Source of the DNA: Pseudomonas sp. NKUCC02_KPG
Lineage (GTDB): Bacteria > Pseudomonadota > Gammaproteobacteria > Pseudomonadales > Pseudomonadaceae
Assembly: GCF_019345465.1 (NCBI RefSeq)
Contig: NZ_JAHKRC010000002.1
Span: 124,001 to 188,000 of the forward strand
Length of the DNA stretch: 64,000 nucleotides
Reading direction: 5' to 3'
Positions within the stretch are counted from its first letter, which is position 1, and each line of letters begins with the position of its first letter. The notes below the pieces were generated by a model. That model saw only the letters and a list, made by a program, of their open reading frames with translations. It searched no databases and was not told where the DNA came from. Positions 1-8,452 of the stretch are shown here, in pieces. Position numbers and translations under genes: made by a program.

Positions 1-41
1 GTGTCATCGATACCCCTGTCGAACTGGTCATCAACAAGTAA
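1..41 (+). CDS. rbsB: Ribose ABC transporter substrate-binding protein RbsB, C-terminal end (partial)
   Basis: Reading from base 3 gives the tail VIDTPVELVINK followed by TAA at 39-41, which fits the end of a periplasmic sugar-binding protein of the RbsB type. Only the last dozen codons are in the window; the gene begins upstream. The call rests mainly on position, because rbsA, rbsC and the rest of a ribose operon follow in the same direction. Confidence 0.6.
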   Translation, partial: VIDTPVELVINK

Positions 42-58
42 TTCCACTCGGTGTCGCA

Positions 59-84
59 GGCACCCGTCCGATAGGGCGGGTGCC
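59..84 (+). promoter_or_regulatory. Intergenic hairpin between rbsB and rbsA
   Basis: Bases 59-69 pair with 74-84 in an 11-bp stem containing one G-U pair, with the loop GATA. There is no T-run after it. Stable hairpins directly after the binding-protein gene are common in ABC transporter operons, where they protect the upstream mRNA and make the binding protein more abundant than the ATPase. That role is inferred here. Confidence 0.6.
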
Positions 85-96
85 GGGAGAAATGAT

Positions 97-1653
97 ATGT
101 CTGCTCCTGATGCCGGCGTGGTCCTCACGGTCAGCGGGATTGGTAAAACGTACACACAGCAGGCGGTGCTGGCCGATATCGATCTGTCGCTGTATCGCGG
201 CGAAGTGCTGGCCTTGACGGGTGAAAATGGCGCCGGAAAAAGCACCCTGTCGAAAATTATCGGTGGCCTGGAAGTTCCGACTCTCGGTCAGATGCAATTC
301 AATGGCCAGGCCTATGCCCCTGGCAGTCGCTCCCACGCCGAGAAGCAGGGCGTGCGCATGGTCATGCAGGAGCTGAACCTGCTGCCCACACTGACAGTGG
401 CGGAAAATCTGTTTCTGGACAACCTGCCCAGCCGCATGGGGTGGATCAGCCGCAAGCAATTACGCACGTCGGCCATTGAGGCCATGGCCCAGGTGGGGCT
501 GGAGGCGATAGATCCCGACACCCTGGTCGGGGAGCTGGGGATTGGCCACCAGCAAATGGTCGAAATCGCCCGCAACCTGATTGGGGACTGTCATGTCCTG
601 ATCCTGGATGAGCCCACCGCGATGCTCACGGCCCGTGAAGTTGAAATGCTGTTTGTGCAAATCGAACGGCTTCAGGCCCGCGGCGTGGCGATTGTGTACA
701 TCTCCCATCGACTTGAAGAGCTGGCGCGTGTAGCGCAGCGGATTGCCGTACTGCGCGACGGTTGTCTGGTCTGTGTCGAACCCATTGCCGATTACAGCAG
801 CGAGCAACTGGTCAATCTGATGGTGGGCCGTGAGTTGGGAGACCAACTGGATTTGGGGCCGCGCACATTGGGTGAAACGGCCCTCAAAGTGAGTGGGATC
901 GGCCGCTCGAACAAGGTTCAAGATGTCTCGTTTGAAGTAAGACAGGGTGAAATATTTGGTATTTCGGGACTGATCGGGGCAGGGCGCACCGAGCTTTTGC
1001 GATTGATCTACGGTGCTGACCTGCCCGATAGCGGTACCGTGGCGGTGGGCTCGCCGACGCGGGTGGTCAGTATCCGCTCGCCGGCTGATGCCGTGAAGCA
1101 GGGTATCGCCCTGATTACGGAGGACCGCAAGGGCGAGGGCTTGCTATTGACCCAGTCGATCAGTGCCAACATCAGCCTGGGCAACATGCACAGTATCTCC
1201 AGCACGGGGGTGGTGAATGGTCAGCAGGAGGCCGCGCTGGCCCGGCGCCAGATCGACGCAATGGGGATCCGCAGCAGCGGCCCGGAACAAGTGGTGTCGC
1301 AATTGTCCGGCGGCAACCAGCAGAAAGTGGTTATTGGCCGCTGGCTGGAGCGCGATTGTACGGTCCTGCTGTTTGATGAACCCACTCGCGGTATCGACAT
1401 CGGTGCCAAGTTCGATATTTACCGACTGTTGGGCGAGTTGACGCGCAAAGGCAAGGCGCTGGTCGTGGTGTCGAGCGACCTTCGAGAATTGATGTTGATC
1501 TGTGATCGCATCGGCGTGCTGTCTGCGGGGCGTCTGATAGATACCTTCGAGCGTGACAGCTGGAGCCAGGAACAGTTACTGGCAGCAGCCTTTGCCGGTT
1601 ATCAAAAACGAGATGCGTTGCTCGCAGAAGCCGCGCCAAAGGAAGCCTCATGA
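97..1653 (+). CDS. rbsA: Ribose import ATP-binding protein RbsA
   Basis: This is the duplicated ATPase of the ribose ABC importer; it works at the inner membrane face with RbsC and RbsB. The first half has a full Walker A (GENGAGKS, residues 42-49), a weak signature (GIGHQQ) and Walker B VLILDEPT. The second half has the degenerate Walker A GLIGAGRT typical of this subfamily, a good signature LSGGNQQK and Walker B VLLFDEPTRG. At 518 residues it is of normal length. ATG 97 is chosen because a GGGAGA ribosome binding site sits just before it; the open frame continues further upstream but over the rbsB end. It overlaps rbsC by 4 bases (ATGA), so the two are translationally coupled. Confidence 0.93.
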   Translation: MSAPDAGVVLTVSGIGKTYTQQAVLADIDLSLYRGEVLALTGENGAGKSTLSKIIGGLEVPTLGQMQFNGQAYAPGSRSHAEKQGVRMVMQELNLLPTLTVAENLFLDNLPSRMGWISRKQLRTSAIEAMAQVGLEAIDPDTLVGELGIGHQQMVEIARNLIGDCHVLILDEPTAMLTAREVEMLFVQIERLQARGVAIVYISHRLEELARVAQRIAVLRDGCLVCVEPIADYSSEQLVNLMVGRELGDQLDLGPRTLGETALKVSGIGRSNKVQDVSFEVRQGEIFGISGLIGAGRTELLRLIYGADLPDSGTVAVGSPTRVVSIRSPADAVKQGIALITEDRKGEGLLLTQSISANISLGNMHSISSTGVVNGQQEAALARRQIDAMGIRSSGPEQVVSQLSGGNQQKVVIGRWLERDCTVLLFDEPTRGIDIGAKFDIYRLLGELTRKGKALVVVSSDLRELMLICDRIGVLSAGRLIDTFERDSWSQEQLLAAAFAGYQKRDALLAEAAPKEAS

Positions 1654-2627
1654 AAGCCACCCTCGTGCCGCAAAAAAATGCACACAACTATTACGGAACG
1701 GGCACATATCTGGGATTGGCGGGCGCCTTGCTGGCCATGATTATTCTGTTCTCCAGCCTCAGTGATCACTTTTTCTCCTATGACACGTTGAGCACCCTGG
1801 CCAATCAGATTCCGGATTTGATGGTGCTGTCTGTGGGCATGACGTTTGTATTGATTATCGGCGGCATCGATTTGTCGGTTGGGTCGGTATTGGCCCTGGC
1901 CGCGTCAGCGGTCAGTGTCGCGATTCTGGGCTGGGGCTGGGGCGTGATGCCTGCCGCGTTGCTGGGCATGGGGTGTGCAGCCCTTGCGGGTACGATTACG
2001 GGCTCAATTACGGTGGCCTGGAAAATCCCCTCTTTTATTGTGTCGCTGGGGGTGCTGGAGATGGCCCGGGGTGCGGCCTATCAAATGACAGGTTCGCGCA
2101 CAGCCTATATAGGTGATGCTTTCGCCTGGCTTTCGAACCCGGTTGCCTTCGGGATTTCGCCCTCGTTCATCATTGCATTGCTGATTATCGTAATTGCTCA
2201 AGCGGTACTGACACGCACGGTGTTTGGTCGCTACCTGATAGGCATCGGGACCAACGAAGAAGCAGTGCGTCTGGCCGGTATCAATCCCAAGCCCTACAAG
2301 ATCCTGGTCTTTAGCGTGATGGGATTACTGGCAGGGGTTGCGGCGCTGTTCCAGATCTCCCGGCTGGAGGCCGCGGATCCCAATGCCGGCTCGGGTCTTG
2401 AGTTGCAGGTTATTGCGGCGGTGGTGATCGGTGGTACGAGTCTGATGGGCGGGCGTGGTTCGGTCATCAGTACTTTTTTCGGCGTGCTGATTATTTCGGT
2501 ATTGGCCGCAGGACTCGCTCAAATCGGCGCGACTGAGCCTACGAAGCGTATCATTACCGGTGCTGTCATAGTGATAGCAGTGGTATTGGACACCTACCGC
2601 AGTCAACGTGCACAGCGACGGAACTAA
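1650..2627 (+). CDS. rbsC: Ribose ABC transporter permease RbsC
   Basis: Membrane channel subunit of the ribose importer. The 325-residue protein is almost wholly hydrophobic, with about eight to ten membrane segments, and carries the family motif GGIDLSVGS near residue 70 and the cytoplasmic coupling stretch FGRYLIGIGTNEEAVRLAGI around 190-210. The latter is the EAA-like loop that contacts the ATPase. It starts inside the rbsA stop codon and is followed 3 bases later by rbsR. Length and order match the ribose/xylose permease family. Confidence 0.93.
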   Translation: MKATLVPQKNAHNYYGTGTYLGLAGALLAMIILFSSLSDHFFSYDTLSTLANQIPDLMVLSVGMTFVLIIGGIDLSVGSVLALAASAVSVAILGWGWGVMPAALLGMGCAALAGTITGSITVAWKIPSFIVSLGVLEMARGAAYQMTGSRTAYIGDAFAWLSNPVAFGISPSFIIALLIIVIAQAVLTRTVFGRYLIGIGTNEEAVRLAGINPKPYKILVFSVMGLLAGVAALFQISRLEAADPNAGSGLELQVIAAVVIGGTSLMGGRGSVISTFFGVLIISVLAAGLAQIGATEPTKRIITGAVIVIAVVLDTYRSQRAQRRN

Positions 2628-2630
2628 GCG

Positions 2631-3665
2631 ATGGCAACTATTAAAGATGTCGCGGCAATGGCGGGCATTTCGTACACGACGGTTTCCCATGTTCTGAATA
2701 AAACGCGCCCAGTGAGCGAGCCGGTTCGCTTGAAGGTCGAGGAGGCCATCGCGCGCCTCGACTATGTCCCCAGCGCTGTAGCGCGCTCGTTGAAAGCTAA
2801 AACCACCGCGACTATCGGTCTGTTGGTTGCCAATAGCCTGAATCCGTACTTTGCCGAGTTGGCGCGTGGGATTGAGGACTACTGCGAGCGCAACAATTAC
2901 TGCGTGATTTTGTGCAACTGCGACGACGATCCTGAGAAGCAGCGCAATTACCTGCGGGTACTGCTTGAAAAACGGGTGGACGGCCTGGTGGTCGCTTCTG
3001 CCGGTGGCGACTTGGGCATGGCAAGCGGGCTGGTCGGGGTTCGAACGCCGATGGTCATCGTCGACCGCAGCCTTGAGGGTGTCGAGGCTGATCTGGTGCG
3101 AATCGATCACGAGCTTGGGGCGTATCTGGCTACACGTCACCTGCTCGACCTGGGGCACCGTGCCATTGCCTGTATTGGTGGGCCGGCAATCACCCGTGTA
3201 GCGCAGCTGCGCACGGCCGGGTATCTGCGGGCCTTGGCAGAGGCGGGTGTGATCGCGGATGAGCGCTGGATGGTCGAGAGCGACTTCAGCAGTGTGGGTG
3301 GCTATCAGGCCGCTGTCGGCCTGCTGGAGCACAATCGGCCCACGGCTATCTTTGCCTGCAACGACATGATGGGGGTTGGTGTATTGCGGGCCGCAGCGGA
3401 GCGCAACATCCGGGTGCCGGAACAGTTGTCGGTCATTGGCTTTGATGATGTGCAGATGAGTCGTTATGTCTATCCGTCGTTGACGACGGTCGGGCAGTCG
3501 ATTCTGCAATTGGGCGAAATGGCAGCACAACTCTTGCTGCGCCGCATTGCATCGCCCGAGCGAGCGGTAGAGCAGCGGATCGTGAAGCCTGACATCGTGT
3601 TGCGAGAGTCCACCAGAGCCTATGTCGAGGCACCTTTTAAGTATCCCCAAAATATCAATGGATGA
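2631..3665 (+). CDS. rbsR: LacI-family ribose operon repressor RbsR
   Basis: Transcription factor of 344 residues. The N-terminus (ATIKDVAAMAGISYTTVSHV) is a classic LacI helix-turn-helix followed by the hinge helix region SAVARSLKAKTTATIGLLV. The remainder is a periplasmic-binding-protein-like sensor domain with LLVANSLNPYFAEL and the C-terminal VIGFDDVQMSRY. Lying between the transporter and ribokinase genes, it very probably senses ribose and represses this operon. Its operator is not in the window, since the operon promoter lies upstream of rbsB. Confidence 0.9.
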   Translation: MATIKDVAAMAGISYTTVSHVLNKTRPVSEPVRLKVEEAIARLDYVPSAVARSLKAKTTATIGLLVANSLNPYFAELARGIEDYCERNNYCVILCNCDDDPEKQRNYLRVLLEKRVDGLVVASAGGDLGMASGLVGVRTPMVIVDRSLEGVEADLVRIDHELGAYLATRHLLDLGHRAIACIGGPAITRVAQLRTAGYLRALAEAGVIADERWMVESDFSSVGGYQAAVGLLEHNRPTAIFACNDMMGVGVLRAAAERNIRVPEQLSVIGFDDVQMSRYVYPSLTTVGQSILQLGEMAAQLLLRRIASPERAVEQRIVKPDIVLRESTRAYVEAPFKYPQNING

Positions 3666-3675
3666 GTGCCGATAC

Positions 3676-4596
3676 ATGCAAGCAAATGTAGTGGTGGTTG
3701 GCAGTCTGAACATGGATCTGGTCACGCGTACCGAGAGACTGCCTCGCCCGGGAGAAACGGTTTTCGGGCAGTCTTTTGGCACCGTGCACGGAGGCAAGGG
3801 CGCGAACCAGGCGGTGGCCGCTTCGCGCCTGGGGGCCCGCGTGGCCATGGTCGGGTGTCTCGGTGGTGACGCCTATGGCGTGCAGTTGCGTGAAGGGCTG
3901 CTGGCTGACCGGATTGATTGCCTGGCCGTACGCACCGTGCCCGGTACTGCAAGCGGTGTGGCGCTGATAACGGTCGATGCCGACAGCCAGAACACGATTG
4001 TGGTCGTGGCGGGAGCCAATGGCTGTCTTGAACCTGAAGATATCAAGGCGTGTGATCAGGTGCTGCAAGGCGCGAAAGTACTTGTTTGTCAGCTTGAAGT
4101 GCCGATGGAGACTGTCGGCTGCGTCCTTGGTCGTGGGCGAGAACTGGATAAAATCGTGATTCTTAATCCCGCGCCTGCGAGTGGCCCGTTGCCCAAACAC
4201 TGGTACGGCGCCATCGATTATCTGATTCCCAATGAAAGTGAAGCCTGGGCGCTGAGTGGCGTGACCGTCGACTCACTTGAATCGGCGGAACTGGCTGCTC
4301 GCCGGTTGGTCGAGTTTGGGGCGCGCAAGGTGATTGTGACCCTGGGGGCCAAGGGCGCCCTGTTTGTCAGTGCGCAGCGTGTTGCGCACTTTGCTGCGCC
4401 CAAGGTTGAAGCGGTGGATGCCACGGCGGCAGGCGATACATTTGTCGGGGCATTTTCTGCCGGGTTGGCGGCGGGCATGGATCAAGACGACGCCATTCGC
4501 TTTGCTCAAGTTGCTGCAGCCTTGTCGGTAACCCGTGCGGGCGCTCAGCCTTCCATTCCCTCATTGCGTGATGTCCAGGGCTTTGCCACACCATGA
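3676..4596 (+). CDS. rbsK: Ribokinase RbsK
   Basis: PfkB-family sugar kinase that phosphorylates ribose to ribose 5-phosphate with ATP in the cytoplasm. The N-terminal signature [10 protein letters not shown] and [11 protein letters not shown] (sugar site) and the C-terminal [13 protein letters not shown], with the catalytic Asp and anion hole, are all present. ATG 3676 gives 306 residues, close to the usual length, and follows a GGATGAG ribosome site; upstream in-frame starts at 3622 and 3658 lie inside rbsR. It overlaps rbsD by 4 bases. Confidence 0.92.
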   Translation: MQANVVVVGSLNMDLVTRTERLPRPGETVFGQSFGTVHGGKGANQAVAASRLGARVAMVGCLGGDAYGVQLREGLLADRIDCLAVRTVPGTASGVALITVDADSQNTIVVVAGANGCLEPEDIKACDQVLQGAKVLVCQLEVPMETVGCVLGRGRELDKIVILNPAPASGPLPKHWYGAIDYLIPNESEAWALSGVTVDSLESAELAARRLVEFGARKVIVTLGAKGALFVSAQRVAHFAAPKVEAVDATAAGDTFVGAFSAGLAAGMDQDDAIRFAQVAAALSVTRAGAQPSIPSLRDVQGFATP

Positions 4597-4997
4597 AAAA
4601 AACACCTCTGCTTAATATTGCCCTGTCGCGGCTTGTTGCTTCGCTTGGGCATGGCGACATCGTGGTCATTGCAGATGCCGGATTGCCGGTGCCCAAGGGG
4701 GTAGAGCTGATTGATCTGGCTCTGACCCAGGGCATTCCGGATGTCGCCAGTACCTTGCGTACCTTGCTCAGCGAGATGCAGGTGCAAAGCCATGTGTTGG
4801 CCAGTGAGCTACTGCTCGCACCTTGTCCGGCTCTCATGTGCATCGAGGCGCTTGCCAGTGCGGGCGAGTTGGGTTCGAGGCTTACGCTTACTCACAGCGC
4901 TTTCAAGGAGCTGTGCTTGCAGGCAAAAGTGATCGTTCGTACTGGAGAGTGTCGTCCGTATAGCAATATTGCCCTAGTCTCAGGCGTAACCTTTTGA
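4593..4997 (+). CDS. rbsD: D-ribose pyranase RbsD
   Basis: Small cytoplasmic enzyme (134 residues) that converts beta-D-ribopyranose to the furanose form used by ribokinase. The catalytic His lies in [18 protein letters not shown] near residue 20, and the C-terminus [20 protein letters not shown] is characteristic of the RbsD/FucU family. Its ATG overlaps the rbsK stop (ATGA), so the two enzymes are made together. Confidence 0.93.
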   Translation: MKKTPLLNIALSRLVASLGHGDIVVIADAGLPVPKGVELIDLALTQGIPDVASTLRTLLSEMQVQSHVLASELLLAPCPALMCIEALASAGELGSRLTLTHSAFKELCLQAKVIVRTGECRPYSNIALVSGVTF

Positions 4998-5020
4998 ATG
5001 ATTTTTACAGGGAGTTGGTC

Positions 5021-6049
5021 GTGTCGCGCTTTAAACAGATTGTTCAGCCATTGCTAAGGAGTGTCCTTTTCTTGTCCGCCATCACGATCTCAAGTGTTCA
5101 AGCCGCAGACACGATTGATTTGATTATCGATACCGACCCCGGTGCTGACGATGTTGTTGCGCTGCTGTTGGCCCTGGCTTCGCCCGAGCAACTGAATGTG
5201 CGGGCAATCACAACCGTGGCCGGTAATGTGCGGCTGGACAAGACTTCGCGTAATGCCCGTCTGGCCCGGGAGTGGGCAGGGCGTGAAGACGTGCCTGTTT
5301 ATGCCGGGGCGCCCAAGCCTTTGGTGCGTTCCCCGATTTATGCCGAGAACATTCATGGTCAGGAAGGTGTGACAGGTGTGCCTGTCCATGAGCCTGCAAA
5401 AGGGCTTGAGCCAGCCAATGCGGTTAACTACCTGATCGAGACACTGCGTGCTGCCAAGCCTGGCAGTGTGACCATCGCCATGCTCGGCCCACAGACAAAC
5501 CTGGCGCTGGCCTTGATCCAGGCGCCTGACATTACTCGGGGAATCAAGGAAGTCGTTGTCATGGGCGGCGCTCACTTCAACGGGGGCAACATTACTCCGG
5601 TCGCCGAGTTCAACCTTTATGCTGATCCCCATGCTGCAGAGGTGGTGTTGAAGAGCGGTGTGAAACTGACCTATGTGCCACTTGATGTGACGCACAAGAT
5701 TCTGACCAGCGAGGCCCGTCTCAAGCAGATCGCAGCGTTGGGCAATACGGCTGGAAAACTGGTCGGCGATATTCTGAATGAATATGTCAAAGGGGATATG
5801 GCGCACTACGGATTGCCGGGTGGGCCTGTCCACGATGCCAGTGTTATTGCCTACCTGCTGAATCCGGGGCTGTTTTCCGGGCGTGAGGTCAATCTGGTCG
5901 TGGATACCCGTGAAGGCCCCACCTTTGGCCAGACAATTGCTGACTGGTACAACACCTTGAACCAACCCAAAAACGCCTTTTGGGTCGAGAACGGCGACGC
6001 GCAAGGTTTTTTCGATTTGCTGACGACGCGCCTGGGTCGGTTGAAGTGA
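5021..6049 (+). CDS. Exported inosine-uridine-preferring nucleoside hydrolase
   Basis: Hydrolyses the N-glycosidic bond of nucleosides to free ribose and base. The Ca2+/ribose-binding signature DTDPGADD is at residues 37-44, and the conserved C-terminal His is in GGPVHDASVIAYLL. GTG 5021 is preferred over the TTG at 4994 because AGGGAG precedes it with good spacing. The N-terminus then reads as a signal peptide with cleavage near SVQA-AD, so the enzyme should act in the periplasm. It directly follows rbsD as the last gene of the ribose operon. The inferred job is to release ribose outside the membrane for RbsBAC. At 342 residues it is normal for the family apart from the leader. Confidence 0.9.
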   Translation: MSRFKQIVQPLLRSVLFLSAITISSVQAADTIDLIIDTDPGADDVVALLLALASPEQLNVRAITTVAGNVRLDKTSRNARLAREWAGREDVPVYAGAPKPLVRSPIYAENIHGQEGVTGVPVHEPAKGLEPANAVNYLIETLRAAKPGSVTIAMLGPQTNLALALIQAPDITRGIKEVVVMGGAHFNGGNITPVAEFNLYADPHAAEVVLKSGVKLTYVPLDVTHKILTSEARLKQIAALGNTAGKLVGDILNEYVKGDMAHYGLPGGPVHDASVIAYLLNPGLFSGREVNLVVDTREGPTFGQTIADWYNTLNQPKNAFWVENGDAQGFFDLLTTRLGRLK

Positions 6050-6066
6050 TTTGGCGGGGCGCAGAG

Positions 6067-6267
6067 TCAGGTCAGTTTCGACAGTTCAGTCGGTTTGTAC
6101 TTTTCGAAAACCTGGCTGACAAAAGCTCGGGCAGCCTCTGTCCCAAGCTCCTTGACTAAAAGGTCGATGCCGATGATGGCCAGCTCTTCAGGGCTGCCAG
6201 GGCTGTAGGAACATTGCCCTTGATGCCATTTGGCCTTGATATCTGCATCGATGCTGACTGTTGTCAT
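6067..6267 (-). CDS. Hypothetical protein (66 aa)
   Basis: I do not recognise a named family. From ATG 6267 the 66-residue product is acidic to neutral, with a Cys at CSYSPGSPEE and an amphipathic second half (LAIIGIDLLVKELGTEAARAFVSQVFEKY). No signal or membrane segment is seen. A longer version from TTG 6309 is possible but less likely. It converges on the ribose operon end and stands alone; coding is supported by its amino-acid composition only. Confidence 0.55.
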   Translation of the reverse strand: MTTVSIDADIKAKWHQGQCSYSPGSPEELAIIGIDLLVKELGTEAARAFVSQVFEKYKPTELSKLT

Positions 6268-6432
6268 TGGGTGCTCATGATAAGGGGCGTGGGAAAGAGA
6301 TTTTAGCAAAAAGTCGTCCCGAAGCTATCACGAGACCACCGTAAATCGTGTGACTGATATTTTGGGGCCTCAACTTTCCCATGAGATCCATGCTGCATGC
6401 CACACTTGCACTTTTCAAGAGTGGTGCAGGCC

Positions 6433-6738
6433 ATGCAAATTGATCTTAACGACCCTGAAGGTTTAACCCTTGCTGCTGTACGTCAGTTACTGGCTTCGGC
6501 CAGTGACGATGCACATACGCAGTTGCGCGTGACCAAGGCGGGTATTGCCTACATTTCATCGGGTGTGGTGGGCGGTGTAGACATCGACGGGCTGCTTTTC
6601 AGGCTGGAGACATGGGCGGCAGGTTCAGGCTATGTCGGGAAAGTTGCGGCAAGTGATGAGGTCTGGGTGATGCAGATCTCCAATGCCCTTAAAGACAATT
6701 GGCCTAATCCGCCATTTGACTACATTGATGTGTACTGA
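6433..6738 (+). CDS. Conserved hypothetical protein (101 aa)
   Basis: No named family recognised. The product starts MQIDLNDPEGLTLAAV and contains LRVTKAGIAYISSG, then an aromatic tail ending in PPFDYIDVY. It is soluble, with no signal peptide. The layout resembles small cytoplasmic immunity-type proteins, but no toxin gene is next to it, so this is only an impression. ATG 6397 is an alternative start; neither has a strong ribosome site. Confidence 0.55.
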   Translation: MQIDLNDPEGLTLAAVRQLLASASDDAHTQLRVTKAGIAYISSGVVGGVDIDGLLFRLETWAAGSGYVGKVAASDEVWVMQISNALKDNWPNPPFDYIDVY

Positions 6739-6897
6739 TTTCCACATATTTGGCAATGATTGGGTGTGCGCGTTAAATGCCTGCTCGGGCACACTTGTTC
6801 GTGCGTTGAGCAATCAGAAGATGCTATCAGGCACCATGAAACCTAATTGCGATATAGCTGTCGCAAGGGTTCGGACTATTTATTTTAAGGAGGCTTC

Positions 6898-7206
6898 ATG
6901 TCTTGGAAGCTAGTGTCATTGGGTTCGTTGTTGGCGGTCGTAGCGCTGTCAGGGTGCAGCACGTCGAATTCGGATAAGGACCCCGTCACTGAGGCAGGGC
7001 ATAGTCGTTGCGATGCTAAAGCTGCAGCATTTGTGATTGGCCAAAAAGCGTCGGCGCAGCTCCTGGAGCAGGCTCGTGTCAAGGCGGGAGCGCAGAATGC
7101 ACGCCTCTTGTCACCGCACGACATCATGACGCTCGAGTATCGCTCGGACCGCTTGAACCTTAATACTGACGACAATGCAGTCATTACCCGCGTGAACTGC
7201 GGCTAA
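6898..7206 (+). CDS. Peptidase inhibitor I78-family lipoprotein
   Basis: The first 20 residues form a lipoprotein signal peptide ending in the lipobox LSGC, so the mature protein should be anchored in an outer or inner membrane. The rest matches the small I78 fold (serine protease inhibitor family): a CDAKAAAFVIGQ start, a central helix and the end NTDDNAVITRVNCG. The start has a strong AAGGAGG site 6 bases upstream. It stands alone and ends before a shared terminator at 7236-7266. The protease target is unknown. Confidence 0.8.
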   Translation: MSWKLVSLGSLLAVVALSGCSTSNSDKDPVTEAGHSRCDAKAAAFVIGQKASAQLLEQARVKAGAQNARLLSPHDIMTLEYRSDRLNLNTDDNAVITRVNCG

Positions 7207-7235
7207 GCAGCACGGCTGGCTTTGTTTCAGGCATA

Positions 7236-7266
7236 AAAAACCCCGTCACATGGACGGGGTTTTTTT
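7236..7266. terminator. Bidirectional Rho-independent terminator
   Basis: A 12-bp stem (AAAAACCCCGTC with GACGGGGTTTTT) around a 5-base loop, with A-run and T-run on the two sides. It can stop transcription from the I78 lipoprotein gene on one strand and from the cold-shock gene on the other. Confidence 0.9.
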
Positions 7267-7279
7267 GTTCGAGGGAGAT

Positions 7280-7492
7280 TTACTCCGGACGAACCTGTGC
7301 AGCTTGCATACCCTTTTGGCCTTTCTCAGCCACGAAGGAAACGGTTTGGCCTTCTTTCAGGCTTTTGAAACCGTCGCTTTCGATAGCTTTGAAGTGTACG
7401 AACAGGTCGTCACCGCCACCTTGAGGAGTGATGAAGCCGAAGCCTTTTTCATCGTTGAACCATTTTACGGTGCCGGTTTGGCGATTAGACAT
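7280..7492 (-). CDS. Cold-shock domain protein (CspA family)
   Basis: A 70-residue OB-fold nucleic-acid chaperone. RNP1 (KGFGFI) and RNP2 (DLFVHF) are both intact, and the start [14 protein letters not shown] is typical for Pseudomonas Csp proteins. It binds single-stranded RNA or DNA and is expected to melt RNA structure, in the cold or constitutively. The region upstream (7493 to about 7680) is free of genes, consistent with the long 5' leader common in csp mRNAs; its structure is not resolved here. Confidence 0.95.
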   Translation of the reverse strand: MSNRQTGTVKWFNDEKGFGFITPQGGGDDLFVHFKAIESDGFKSLKEGQTVSFVAEKGQKGMQAAQVRPE

Positions 7493-7686
7493 GGTGTATC
7501 TCCAAGAAACTTATATTTTCAGTAGTACTGTGCTGCTCAGGCCAACTGGGCACACCGAGGTATCATAGTCGAAATGTGCGCTTTGGGAGCCCCCCTGAGC
7601 TGCAGATTGCTGCAATGTTCGCTTTCTTTTACTGTTCAAAACTCTCGAAACCCCCGTTTTACGGGGGGTTGAGGGTTGAAAACACT

Positions 7687-7718
7687 TAAAAAAAAAGCAC
7701 GCCCGAATGCATGTTTTT
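7687..7718 (-). terminator. Probable terminator for the small secreted protein gene
   Basis: Read on the minus strand, a short stem (CATGC with GCGTG, loop ATTCGG) is followed by a run of nine Ts. It lies about 70 bases after the stop of the gene at 7786-8088. Two other hairpins nearby, 7649-7670 and a perfect 10-bp stem at 7722-7731 with 7740-7749, lack a clear T-run. Confidence 0.5.
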
Positions 7719-7785
7719 TACGCAAAACAGGTTTTTAGGCCTGTTTTGCCCTCAATCAGGTCCCGATTCGTCATGGGAATGAGGG

Positions 7786-8088
7786 CTATTTAGTGGCTCG
7801 ACAGGCCTGTATTGCATCCAGAGCTTTGGTTCTAAGCTCTGCGCTCGGCTGGGTTGTCTTGCTCATCAGTTGCTGGATTTCGGCAGTCGAAAACTTCTCG
7901 GACAACTTGTCCGCTCCGCATGCGCAATGCTGTTGGGCTGTCTTTACGTCGACGCTTTGGCTTGCCGCCGCTACGCAGTCCTTCATGTAGTCTTTTTTTG
8001 CGCCGGCTGGCCAGTTGTCGGCCTGGGCGCTCAGGGGTAACAGCATTGCCAAAGGTGCTGCGAAGGCGAGTAAGCGGATCATGCGCAT
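7786..8088 (-). CDS. Small secreted protein with paired cysteines (100 aa)
   Basis: The N-terminus MRMIRLLAFAAPLAMLLPLS followed by AQADN is a clear Sec signal peptide with cleavage after AQA, so the mature part of about 76 residues is periplasmic or secreted. It holds four cysteines (DCVAAAS, HCACGAD and ACRATK near the end), spaced for disulfides. A strong AAGGAGC ribosome site supports the start. It is divergent from the thrS leader. Function not known; it resembles small helical stress-associated exported proteins of pseudomonads. Confidence 0.8.
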   Translation of the reverse strand: MRMIRLLAFAAPLAMLLPLSAQADNWPAGAKKDYMKDCVAAASQSVDVKTAQQHCACGADKLSEKFSTAEIQQLMSKTTQPSAELRTKALDAIQACRATK

Positions 8089-8355
8089 AAGATGCTCCTT
8101 GTAAGCATTAAAACCGAGTGTGTATCACTGAGTATCTGAGAGGTTAGTGCAGCTCAAGTTCACCCATCTGTAAAAAACCTCCCTTTATTTTGGATGCAGG
8201 GCAGTGCGTATAACAGGGCGCGTGCATCTGTGCTAGCATGCCGCCCTTGGCTATTTTGTGTGTTTGCATGCTCTCAGAGTTGCAGGGCAATGCCATTAAC
8301 CTTATTGATTTGAACTCCAGTCACTCTGGTTCGGTTTTAGGTTGGCCGCAAGGCT

Positions 8356-8374
8356 CCTGCCACTGTGAGGCAGG
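8356..8374 (+). promoter_or_regulatory. thrS: Upstream hairpin in the thrS leader
   Basis: CCTGCC at 8356-8361 pairs with GGCAGG at 8369-8374 around the 7-base loop ACTGTGA. TGT, a threonine anticodon, sits at the centre of the loop, but the U at position 33 that anticodon loops need is missing. It lies about 40 bases before the second, better tRNA-like arm. It may be a second element of the thrS operator; this is inference. Confidence 0.4.
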
Positions 8375-8412
8375 CATACCACCGAATCGCGTACTGGCTC
8401 ATCCCAACCCAC

Positions 8413-8433
8413 GTGACCTTTGGTAGGGGTCAC
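8413..8433 (+). promoter_or_regulatory. thrS: tRNA-Thr anticodon-arm mimic in the thrS leader (translational operator)
   Basis: GTGACCT (8413-8419) pairs with GGGTCAC (8427-8433) in seven base pairs around a seven-base loop TTGGTAG. In anticodon-arm numbering this gives U33, anticodon GGT (threonine, codons ACC/ACU), then A37. The arm ends 5 bases before the AGGAGAGGAGG ribosome site of thrS. In E. coli, ThrRS binds a similar hairpin upstream of its own start and blocks translation; the same feedback is likely here. Confidence 0.75.
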
Positions 8434-8452
8434 CACTAGGAGAGGAGGCGCC

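Noticed and set aside
2325..3848. 507-codon open frame on the minus strand across rbsR
   Set aside because: It is antisense to rbsR and parts of rbsC and rbsK, whose proteins are clearly conserved. The minus-strand product has His/Gln/Arg-rich shadow composition.
8350..8376. Cobalamin-riboswitch-like word GCCACTGTGA in the thrS leader
   Set aside because: The other B12-box elements are absent, and the gene downstream is thrS. The word is part of a simple hairpin.
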